A stretch of 15,522 bases of DNA from RH-chloro-G1 sp003670575 (GTDB lineage Bacteria; Chloroflexota; Dehalococcoidia; UBA2979). The stretch lies in assembly GCA_947499615.1 (NCBI GenBank), contig CANMOP010000032.1, positions 1-15,522 on the forward strand. The letters are read 5' to 3'. This document shows positions 8,896 through 15,522 of the stretch, one piece after another (position 1 is the first letter of the stretch; each line of letters starts with the position of its first letter). The notes below the pieces were generated by a model that made no database searches, had not been told where the DNA came from, and was given only the letters and a program-made list of their open reading frames with translations. Both the position numbers and the translations under genes were made by a program.

Positions 8896-9037
8896 GGCTC
8901 TGTCAGAACTCAGGGCGCGGAGGTGGGAATGCCCCCGATTGGGCTCTCTCACTGCCTGCTCTCAGATTCGAAATCGGCCAACCGGTCGCCCCGGCGAGAT
9001 CTGAAATTGGCGTTGAGCCCTGAGTTCTGACGGATCT
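8896..9037. mobile_element. 142-bp inverted-repeat element (MITE-like), copy B
   Basis: GTCAGAACTCAGGGC (8902-8916) and GCCCTGAGTTCTGAC (9017-9031) are a perfect 15-bp inverted repeat. The arms extend outward imperfectly to 8896 and 9037 (18 of 21 positions). The left 19 bases are identical to the left end of copy A at 5633. The interior has no reading frame of note but holds a degenerate direct repeat (AGATTCGAAATCGGC near 8966 and AGATCTGAAATTGGC near 8998). It starts 15 bp after the malate synthase stop and ends 22 bp before the next gene. Confidence 0.7.
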
Positions 9038-9059
9038 GGAGACACCTACCCCCGAGCCG

Positions 9060-9509
9060 TTGACTGAGTTGCGACTGACCGCCGAGATGAAAGAAGTCGT
9101 GAACGAGGCCTATGTGCCGGGGAACCAGGCGATCGTCGTCGCGTACACGGATGACCAGGGCGAGCCGGAGGCGACGTTTCGCGGCAGCGTGGTCGCGCTG
9201 GACGACACCAGCCTGGCGTTCTGGGCGCGACACGCCGATGGGGGCACCGTCGGCGCCGCCCGCCGCGGCGCGACGTTCGCGTTGCTGCTGCGCGAGCCTG
9301 GCGAGGTGAATGGCCCCTCGCGATCCGCCATCACGTTCCGCGGCCGCGGCCGGCTGGCGCGCGACGAGGCGGAGCGCAGGTCTATCTACGACACCATGGT
9401 GCAGCGAGAGCGCGATGGCGACTCCGAATACCAGGGTGTCGGCATCGTCGTCGATCTGGTGAGCGTGACGGGCTCGGTTCGCGGCACACGACTGCGCATG
9501 ACTCGCTGA
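9060..9509 (+). CDS. Pyridoxamine 5'-phosphate oxidase-like flavin-binding protein
   Basis: 149 aa with the pattern of the FMN-binding split-barrel / pyridoxamine 5'-phosphate oxidase-related family. A short N-terminal helix (LTAEMKEVVNEAYV) is followed by strands around QAIVVAYTDDQGEPEATFRG (23-42), LAFWARHADGGTVGAARRGA (about 52-71), FALLLREPG, ITFRGRGRLARDEAERRSIY and a C-terminal IVVDLVSVTG strand. Such proteins bind FMN, heme or F420 and perform varied redox reactions; the substrate cannot be told from sequence. The frame opens at TTG 9060. ATG at 9087 (MKEVV) is an alternative start giving 140 aa, and neither has a strong Shine-Dalgarno. The gene begins just beyond element B, so its promoter may lie in or be displaced by that repeat. 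9510-9667 downstream shows no convincing gene. Confidence 0.7.
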   Translation: MTELRLTAEMKEVVNEAYVPGNQAIVVAYTDDQGEPEATFRGSVVALDDTSLAFWARHADGGTVGAARRGATFALLLREPGEVNGPSRSAITFRGRGRLARDEAERRSIYDTMVQRERDGDSEYQGVGIVVDLVSVTGSVRGTRLRMTR

Positions 9510-9667
9510 GCCGCTGGCCTCGACACGCGCGGATCGCGGTGCCGAGACGAATCGTGAGGCCACGAGCCAGGATCTCGTCCGCGTTGACGGGCTTGAGCGC
9601 GTCGGCTTCAATGGAGTCAGTCGGCACGGCGTGGGTTCGCACCGCGCAGGGACGGCATCGGGAGCGA

Positions 9668-9743
9668 GCGGCGGTAGCTCAGTTGGTAGAGCGGCTGCCT
9701 TCCAAGCAGCAGGTCGCCGGTTCGAGACCGGTCCGCCGCTCCA
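9668..9743 (+). tRNA. tRNA-Gly (anticodon TCC), CCA encoded
   Basis: A full cloverleaf can be drawn. The acceptor GCGGCGG (9668-9674) pairs with CCGCCGC (9733-9739). The D-arm is GCTC...GAGC, the anticodon stem GCTGC/GCAGC with loop CTTCCAA, and the T-arm GCCGG-TTCGAGA-CCGGT. Discriminator T and genomic CCA (9741-9743) follow. The loop gives anticodon TCC, reading GGA and GGG codons for glycine. A tyrosine recombinase gene begins 100 nt downstream on the same strand, a typical integration context. Confidence 0.96.
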
Positions 9744-9843
9744 AGGCTTACGCTGTAAGTGTTATCTGGCAGTTGAAGCATGGAGGCTCTTTACTACAGC
9801 GCTCCAAGAGCTGATAATTGGACGGCACGTCTAGGAGCCGTCT

Positions 9844-10824
9844 ATGCCCGCTCGTACCCGCAGTCTGGCAGCCGATCCGCCGCACACGCCCGAGGGCGAA
9901 GGTGCGATACCCGAAGATTATCATCTCTTGGCAGAGTCGTTTCGGCGCTCGCTCTTGGCCGGGAACAAGGCCGAGAAGACCGTCCGCACCTACATGGATG
10001 CGGTCGGGCAGTTCGGCGGGTTCCTGCGCGAGCAGGGGATGCCGCAGGTCGTGACCAACCTCCACCGAGAGCACGTTGAGGCGTTCATTACGCGCCTGCT
10101 GGAGCACGGTGGCACCGGGGGCCGCCCGGTGAAGCCAGCGACCGCCAGCGCCCGTTTCAGGGCTCTCCAGCAGTTCTTCAAGTGGGTGGTGGAGGAAGGC
10201 GAGGTCACGTCCTCGCCGATGGCACGTATGAAGCCGCCGATCGTGCCGGAAGAACCGCCGGCGATCCTCGACGAGAAGGCCCTCGGGCGGCTGCTGAAGG
10301 AATGCGAGGGGCGCGGCTTCGAGGAGCGGCGAGACACCGCCATCATCCGTCTGCTGCTGGATACGGGCATGCGCCGCGCGGAGTGCGCGGGCCTCAAGAT
10401 CGAGGACATCGACTTCGAGAACAACGTCGCGGGGGTCCTCGGCAAAGGACGCCGCCCGCGCGGTTGTCCGTTCGGCCGGAAGACCGCACAGGCAATCGAT
10501 CGCTACCTGCGCGTACGGCGGGAGCACCGCGACGCGCAGGTATCCCCGGTCCTCTGGCTCGGGCATGCCGGCCCGATGACGGACAGCGGTATCTACCAGG
10601 TCGTGCGCGATCGCGCAGCCGCCGCCGGGTTGGGGAAGGTGTACACCCACCAGCTGCGGCACAGCTTCGCTCATGCGTGGCTGATAGGTGGCGGGAACGA
10701 GGGGGATCTAATGCGCCTTGCCGGTTGGCGCAGCCGGAGCATGCTCCAGCGCTACGGGGCGAGCGCTGCCGATGAGCGGGCGCGCGAGGCGCACAAGCGA
10801 CTGGGCCTCGGCGACCGCCTTTAG
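9844..10824 (+). CDS. Tyrosine recombinase / phage-type integrase (XerC/D-like)
   Basis: 326-aa site-specific recombinase. The N-terminal SAM-like DNA-binding domain (about 27-125, AEKTVRTYMDAVGQFGGFLR) precedes a catalytic domain (about 140-320). Catalytic residues: R177 in TGMRRAE, K201 in GKGRR, H269 and R272 in HQLRH, W295 in LAGWRS (where Xer proteins usually have His), and nucleophile Y304 in QRYG. All are in register, so the enzyme looks active. The His-to-Trp change is known in many integrases. ATG 9844 has AGGAG (9833-9837) six bases upstream. It sits immediately downstream of tRNA-Gly, suggesting an integrative element that used the tRNA 3' end. However, no matching second attachment repeat or element cargo is visible within the window, so it may be a remnant or a shuffling-type recombinase. 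Confidence 0.92.
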   Translation: MPARTRSLAADPPHTPEGEGAIPEDYHLLAESFRRSLLAGNKAEKTVRTYMDAVGQFGGFLREQGMPQVVTNLHREHVEAFITRLLEHGGTGGRPVKPATASARFRALQQFFKWVVEEGEVTSSPMARMKPPIVPEEPPAILDEKALGRLLKECEGRGFEERRDTAIIRLLLDTGMRRAECAGLKIEDIDFENNVAGVLGKGRRPRGCPFGRKTAQAIDRYLRVRREHRDAQVSPVLWLGHAGPMTDSGIYQVVRDRAAAAGLGKVYTHQLRHSFAHAWLIGGGNEGDLMRLAGWRSRSMLQRYGASAADERAREAHKRLGLGDRL

Positions 10825-10874
10825 CACGGGAAATCGCTACTGGCAAGCGCAGACTTGAGGCGCTGTGCCAAGTG

Positions 10875-11357
10875 CTATGCGGGCGGCTCGCCCATGTTCC
10901 CGTCGGCCCAGTCATCTGCGCCGGGGTCGCCGCCAGCCGCGACGATCGCGAGGCGATCGAGGTAGTGCACCCAGCCGACGCCGTGGGACTCGGTAATCGC
11001 AGGCACGGTGGGCAGTTCACGGTGCAGCAGGTGCAGGCGGGTGGCGGCACCCTCTGGTGCGAGCCTGATCTCGACCGTCGTCGATCCCGGCGGGATGTCG
11101 AACGGCCCGGCTTGCCAGCCCCAGCTGAACACGATGCGGCTGTACGGCGTCACCTCGATGAAGCGGCCGAGCGTGGTGTGACCGAGTGCGTTCAACTGGC
11201 AGCGATAGATGCCGCCGGGGAGTGGATCCAGTTCAACCTCGACACCCTGCCAGCGCAGCATCTCAGCCGGGTCGGTGAGCAGCCGAAATACGATCTCGGG
11301 GCGAGCGTTGATCAACAGCTCGCGCTCCACTGTCCCGGTGGCTGGGGCTGTGGTCAC
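10875..11357 (-). CDS. AHSA1/SRPBCC-domain protein
   Basis: 160 aa of the activator-of-Hsp90-ATPase-1-like (AHSA1) group in the SRPBCC (START-like) fold, which forms a deep hydrophobic ligand pocket. Typical signs are VERELLINARPEIVFRLLTD near the N-terminus (about 10-29), PGGIYRCQL, GRFIEVTPYSRIVFSWGW (about 64-81), TTVEIRLAPEGAATRLHLLH and a C-terminal helix with GWVHYLDRLAIVAAGG (about 127-142). The function of most bacterial members is unknown. Its ATG overlaps the stop of the ArsR gene by 4 bp on the minus strand, the common ArsR-AHSA1 two-gene operon, in which the regulator controls the pair. Its stop is 50 bp from the integrase stop (convergent). Confidence 0.88.
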   Translation of the reverse strand: MTTAPATGTVERELLINARPEIVFRLLTDPAEMLRWQGVEVELDPLPGGIYRCQLNALGHTTLGRFIEVTPYSRIVFSWGWQAGPFDIPPGSTTVEIRLAPEGAATRLHLLHRELPTVPAITESHGVGWVHYLDRLAIVAAGGDPGADDWADGNMGEPPA

Positions 11358-11707
11358 GTGGTCTCCTCTGTTCGAAGTTCCTCAGCGCCCAGTTCCTCGG
11401 CACGGCGTGCTCGTTCCTGTCGCTCCGCTTCGAGTTGGAGCCGGGAGAGGCTCCGGTCCCAGAACGACTCAATGAAGCGCGTCACCTCGTCCAGACCTTC
11501 GCGGCGCAGCTGGTAGAGGCGACGGGTGCCTTCTCGTCGCTCAGTCACCAGCCCCGCATCGTGGAGCACGCGAAGGTGCTGCGAGATGGCTGGACGGCTG
11601 ATCGAGAAGTGCGAGGCGATCCTGCCGGCTGGCAACTCGCGGTCGCAGACCAGGCGCAAGATCTCTCGCCTGCGCGGTTCGGCGATGGCGGTGAGTGTGT
11701 CGTCCAT
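11354..11707 (-). CDS. ArsR-family transcriptional regulator
   Basis: 117-aa winged-helix repressor. DDTLTAIAEPRRREILRLVC is the N-terminal helix pair, RIASHFSISRPAISQHLRVL (about 32-51) the recognition helix-turn-helix, and LVTERREGTRRLYQLRRE (about 56-73) the beta-wing. No metal-binding ELCVCDL-type motif is present, so it is not a classic arsenic/cadmium sensor; it belongs to the group paired with SRPBCC proteins. Start ATG 11705-11707 lies only 7 nt from the inferred -10 box, so the mRNA is probably leaderless. The palindrome at 11717-11734 within the promoter suggests autorepression. The C-terminal tail is Glu/Arg-rich (AERQERARRAEELGAEELRT), likely helical and possibly dimer-forming. 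Confidence 0.92.
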   Translation of the reverse strand: MDDTLTAIAEPRRREILRLVCDRELPAGRIASHFSISRPAISQHLRVLHDAGLVTERREGTRRLYQLRREGLDEVTRFIESFWDRSLSRLQLEAERQERARRAEELGAEELRTEETT

Positions 11708-11714
11708 GGGCTAG

Positions 11715-11744
11715 AGTGTAAGTACTGACTTACATATGCGTCAA
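11715..11744 (-). promoter_or_regulatory. Promoter and operator of the arsR-AHSA1 operon
   Basis: Read on the minus strand: -35 TTGACG (11739-11744), an 18-bp spacer, -10 TACACT (11715-11720), then 7 nt to the ArsR ATG. A perfect inverted repeat TGTAAGT-ACTG-ACTTACA (plus-strand 11717-11734) lies between the two boxes and overlaps the -10. This is a standard place for a dimeric ArsR protein to block RNA polymerase. Boxes and palindrome are seen directly; regulation is inferred. Confidence 0.7.
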
Positions 11745-11842
11745 TCCTGCCGTTGAATAGGCACTGACAAGTTGGGTCGCACGGCGGTACTCAGTGCGTC
11801 GGGCGGGACGTTTGCCGCGCGTGCCGCGCCAGAGCACGGCGC

Positions 11843-11848
11843 TATACT
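11843..11848 (+). promoter_or_regulatory. Candidate -10 box for the acetyl-CoA synthetase gene
   Basis: TATACT stands out in a GC-rich stretch, 52 nt before the chosen ATG at 11901. A matching -35 at the right distance (GTGCCG region) is poor, so the promoter call is tentative. Confidence 0.35.
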
Positions 11849-11900
11849 CGACCCAGGATTCACGCCTTCCGCATGCCAGATGAGAGGAACGGGGCGAGCG

Positions 11901-13643
<1,743 letters not shown>

Positions 13644-13687
13644 GGACGCGCCACGACTCAAGAGACCCGCCGACAAAGGGAGCACCT

Positions 13688-14830
13688 GTGACTGCCGCCG
13701 AAGAGATCACGATCCATCGCGGGCTGAATGGCGTCTACTTCGACCGCACGAAGACATCGTTCATCGACGGCAAGGAGGGCAAGCTCCTCTACCGTGGCTA
13801 CAACATCCACGACCTCGCCGAGCAGTCGACGTTCGAGGAGACCGCCTACCTGCTGTTCTACGGCTCGCTGCCCACGCATGCGGAGCTCGCTGCCTTCGAC
13901 GCCGAACTGAAGTCGGCGCGCGAACTACCCGCCGAGGTGCTGGACGTCATTCGCTCCGTGCAGGGCGCGCACCCGATGGACGTGCTGCGCACCGCCGTCT
14001 CCACGCTCTCCGCCTTCGACCCGGAGGTGCACGACAACTCGATCGAGGCGACCGTGCGCAAGGGCGTGCGGCTCACCTCGCAGGCCGCGACCATCGTCAT
14101 GGCGCACCACGCGATCCGCAGCGGCAAGACACCGGTCGCGCCGAGCAAGACGCTCTCCCATGCCGCCAACTTCCTCTACATGCTCACCGGCGAGGAGCCC
14201 AGCGCGGCCACAGCGCGGCTGATGGACGTGGACTTCATCCTGCACGCGGAGCACGGCCCCAACGCCTCGTCATTCACGGCGCGCGTGATCGCGGGGACGC
14301 AGGCGAACCTACACGCGTGCATCGTCGGCGCGATCAGCGCGCTCTCCGGCCCCTCGCACGGTGGCGCGGCCGAGAACGTGATGCAGATGGCAGTGGAGAT
14401 CGGTGAGCCCGAGGGCGCCGCGGACTACGTGAAACAACTGCGCGCCGATCGCAAGCCGGTGATGGGCTTCGGTCATCGCGTCTACAAGGTAGAGGACCCG
14501 CGCGCACAGCACCTCCGCGAGCGCGTGCGCCAGCTCAGCCTCGAACGCGAAGAGCCGAAGTGGTACTCCATCCTCGAGGCCGTCGTCGAGGCGATGAAGC
14601 CGTACGCGCGGCTCGGCGTGCATGTGAACGTCGACTTCTATGCGGGCGTGATCTACTACCTCAACGGCTTCCCGCAGGACCTGTTCGTCCCGATCTTCGC
14701 GGTCGGCCGCGTCCCCGGCTGGACGATCAACGTCGTCGAGCAGTTCGAGAACAACGTCCTGATCCGCCCGCTCGCGCAGTACACCGGCGAGATGGACCTG
14801 CCGTACGTTCCGCTGGAGCAGCGCGGGTAG
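13688..14830 (+). CDS. Citrate synthase (type II-like; citrate / 2-methylcitrate synthase family)
   Basis: Joins acetyl-CoA with oxaloacetate to give citrate. 380 aa, the usual size for the small dimeric enzymes of Gram-positive bacteria, archaea and Chloroflexota. The start is GTG 13688 (V-TAAEEITIHRGLNGVYF), with GGGAG (13678-13682) five bases upstream; the longer open frame before it overlaps acetyl-CoA synthetase and is spurious. The catalytic triad is present: H224 in PSHGGAAENV, H263 in GFGHRVYK and D316 in VNVDFYAG. TKTSFIDGKEGKLLYRGYNI (about 18-37) and PGWTINVVEQFENN with downstream IRP are substrate- and CoA-binding blocks. A 2-methylcitrate synthase activity cannot be excluded. Position directly after acetyl-CoA synthetase suggests channelling of acetate into the TCA or glyoxylate cycle. 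Confidence 0.93.
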   Translation: MTAAEEITIHRGLNGVYFDRTKTSFIDGKEGKLLYRGYNIHDLAEQSTFEETAYLLFYGSLPTHAELAAFDAELKSARELPAEVLDVIRSVQGAHPMDVLRTAVSTLSAFDPEVHDNSIEATVRKGVRLTSQAATIVMAHHAIRSGKTPVAPSKTLSHAANFLYMLTGEEPSAATARLMDVDFILHAEHGPNASSFTARVIAGTQANLHACIVGAISALSGPSHGGAAENVMQMAVEIGEPEGAADYVKQLRADRKPVMGFGHRVYKVEDPRAQHLRERVRQLSLEREEPKWYSILEAVVEAMKPYARLGVHVNVDFYAGVIYYLNGFPQDLFVPIFAVGRVPGWTINVVEQFENNVLIRPLAQYTGEMDLPYVPLEQRG

Positions 14831-14855
14831 GCTACGTTCGCGGGCTGTCGGAGAA

Positions 14856-15011
14856 CCCCACACCCCAACCCTCCCCCGTTTAAGGGGGAGGGGGCACGAT
14901 TCCGATCTCTCCGGCGGAGTATGCAGTGGCTCCGGTTCCCTCACCCTCCACAAGGGAGCGTGCAGGATTCCGATCCCCTCCCCCTTTACGGGGGAGGGCT
15001 AGGGTGGGGGT
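14856..15011. repeat. GC-rich palindromic repeat cluster (REP-like) between citrate synthase and DUF559 genes
   Basis: Two near-identical hairpins: CCCTCCCCC/GGGGGAGGG at 14869-14892 (6-nt loop) and 14976-14998 (5-nt loop). Each is tied to a copy of GATTCCGATC (14898-14907 and 14966-14975). The outer flanks ACCCCAACCCTCCCCC and GGGGGAGGGCTAGGGTGGGG are themselves roughly inverted copies. A weaker CCCT...AGGG stem lies between them (about 14944-14956). The hairpin just after the citrate synthase stop may also act as a terminator. Such repeats occur many times in some genomes and often sit beside DUF559 genes. Confidence 0.7.
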
Positions 15012-15401
15012 CTCCCACCGGTGTCGTCGGAACAGGGCTCCGCACTCATGGATCTCATCCCCCGCGCACGAGAACTCCGGAGCAATCCGACCGATGCCGA
15101 ACGCCGCCTCTGGCGGGCGCTCAGACAACGGCGCCTCGAGGGCTACAAGTTCCGGCGGCAGGTGCCACTCGGACTCTACATCGTCGACTTAATGTGCCGA
15201 GAGCAGCGACTCGTCATCGAGGTTGACGGCGCGCAGCACGCGGAGCAGGTGGAGTACGACCGAGCGCGCGATACGTGGCTCGCAACCGAGGGATTTCGCG
15301 TGCTGCGCTTCACCGATCGAGAAGTGCTGATGGAACTCGATTCGGTGGAAGAGGCGATCTGGGTGTCCCTGCAATGGGATTCTCGACAACCCCCACCCTA
15401 G
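14999..15401. repeat. 13-bp inverted repeat bracketing the DUF559 gene
   Basis: CTAGGGTGGGGGT (14999-15011) and ACCCCCACCCTAG (15389-15401) are exact reverse complements 377 bp apart, enclosing the whole DUF559 reading frame. The left arm continues into the palindromic repeat cluster (GGGGGAGGG...). The matching continuation is missing on the right because the next base pairs begin an insertion sequence. This suggests the gene and repeat form one unit that has been cut short. Confidence 0.7.
15048..15401 (+). CDS. DUF559 domain protein (Vsr-like endonuclease fold)
   Basis: 117 aa from ATG 15048; a GTG at 15021 would add nine residues with no family likeness. The domain is diagnostic: RARELRSNPTDAERRLWRAL (about 6-25), then GYKFRRQVPLGLYIVDLMC (about 32-50), VIEVDGAQHAEQVEYDRARD (about 56-75), TEGFRVLRFTDREVL and a C-terminal EEAIW. 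DUF559 proteins share the restriction-endonuclease-like fold of very-short-patch repair nucleases. The conserved YIVD Asp and EVD acidic residues would form the metal site, and His in GAQH is typical. No biochemical role is established for most members. The gene is bracketed by a 13-bp inverted repeat, and its TAG stop (15399-15401) lies inside the right arm. No strong ribosome binding site. Confidence 0.88.
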   Translation: MDLIPRARELRSNPTDAERRLWRALRQRRLEGYKFRRQVPLGLYIVDLMCREQRLVIEVDGAQHAEQVEYDRARDTWLATEGFRVLRFTDREVLMELDSVEEAIWVSLQWDSRQPPP

Positions 15402-15442
15402 GTGTACTGAGCACAGAGGTTGGTGACAGAGCGGGGTGAATG

Positions 15443-15503
15443 AAAGGGACCTCCGGGAGAAGGTGTGGCTACCACAGCAGCACCAGATTCCAAGAGGTCC
15501 TTT
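15443..15503 (+). promoter_or_regulatory. RNA stem predicted to cover the transposase ribosome binding site
   Basis: AAAGGGACCTC (15443-15453) can pair with GAGGTCCTTT (15494-15503) with one bulged G, burying the GAGG of the Shine-Dalgarno. A small inner hairpin TGTGG-CTA-CCACA (15464-15476) brings the arms together. In IS10 and IS50 such structures form only in read-through transcripts and limit transposase synthesis; that role is inferred here. Confidence 0.45.
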
Positions 15504-15522
15504 GTGCACGGTAACGCGAAGC
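15504..15522 (+). CDS. Transposase start (IS481-like), cut by window end
   Basis: The GTG start is preceded by AAGAGG (15492-15497) with a 6-nt spacer. Six codons are visible (VHGNAK). Most of the gene lies beyond the window. The ribosome binding site can be paired with an upstream segment (see the regulatory entry at 15443-15503). Confidence 0.5.

Larger units (their letters stand above)
15403..15522 (+). mobile_element. Left end of an IS481-like insertion sequence (partial)
   Basis: The sequence after CCTAGG (15397-15402) starts TGTACTGAGCACAGAGG. It runs 101 bp to a GTG-started frame (15504) reading VHGNAK, resembling the N-terminus of IS481-family transposases (M-H-x-N-A). IS481 relatives are known to favour CTAG targets, and the junction here is exactly at CTAG. 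The right end is outside the window, so the target-site duplication cannot be verified. Family assignment rests on the junction plus six residues and is moderate. Confidence 0.55.

Noticed and set aside
9382..9642. Possible small minus-strand gene upstream of the tRNA (MRTHAVPTDSIEADALKPVN at the start)
   Set aside because: It overlaps the 3' end of the flavoprotein gene antisense, has no ribosome binding site and matches no family I recognise.
11772..11900. N-terminal 43-residue extension of acetyl-CoA synthetase
   Set aside because: It contains the candidate -10 box, lacks family likeness, and the ATG at 11901 gives the usual length.
14856..15011. CRISPR array
   Set aside because: Only two hairpin units with non-uniform spacing, shared intervening sequence and no spacers of constant length.

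Overview
The window is a high-GC bacterial chromosome segment with GTG/TTG starts alongside ATG, compact operons with 4-bp stop/start overlaps, and a core-metabolism gene set (malate synthase, acetyl-CoA synthetase, citrate synthase, release factor 3). Gene style and the repeat/DUF559 setting are compatible with an environmental Chloroflexota-like or other high-GC genome. That taxonomic guess is inference only; no rRNA or marker here proves it.

Layout. 1-2792 (+): a nitrate/cyanate/bicarbonate-type ABC importer (NrtA/NrtB/NrtD family). Its binding-protein gene carries an in-frame TAG and its ATPase stops after Walker B. A long hairpin at 2804-2853 separates it from a minus-strand group: a DoxX-like membrane protein joined to a HAD phosphatase cut off mid-domain (3002-3806), then prfC (3871-5454). 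5455-5926 has no ordinary gene but holds a 261-bp inverted-repeat element. Next come an NHL beta-propeller gene and a long malate synthase (6989-8881), a second, 142-bp element of the same repeat family (8896-9037), and a pyridoxamine-phosphate-oxidase-like flavoprotein. A tRNA-Gly(TCC) is followed 100 nt later by a tyrosine recombinase. Then a minus-strand ArsR regulator/AHSA1 pair with a palindromic operator inside its promoter. Finally acetyl-CoA synthetase and citrate synthase on the plus strand, GC-rich palindromic repeats, a DUF559 nuclease-like gene bracketed by a 13-bp inverted repeat, and the left end of an IS481-like insertion sequence that runs off the window.

How they work together: acetyl-CoA synthetase, citrate synthase and malate synthase all consume acetate or acetyl-CoA, which fits acetate assimilation through a glyoxylate-type route, although no isocitrate lyase is visible. 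The first 3.8 kb looks like a decaying region (nonsense codon, truncated ATPase, fused gene remnants). The rest is punctuated by small mobile or palindromic elements in nearly every larger intergenic gap.

The most unusual items are: the two related inverted-repeat elements, one with a zinc-ribbon start inside; the DUF559 gene whose stop codon lies in its flanking inverted repeat and in the CTAG target of the neighbouring IS; the RNA structure predicted to cover the ribosome binding site of that IS; and the HAD/DoxX deletion scar.
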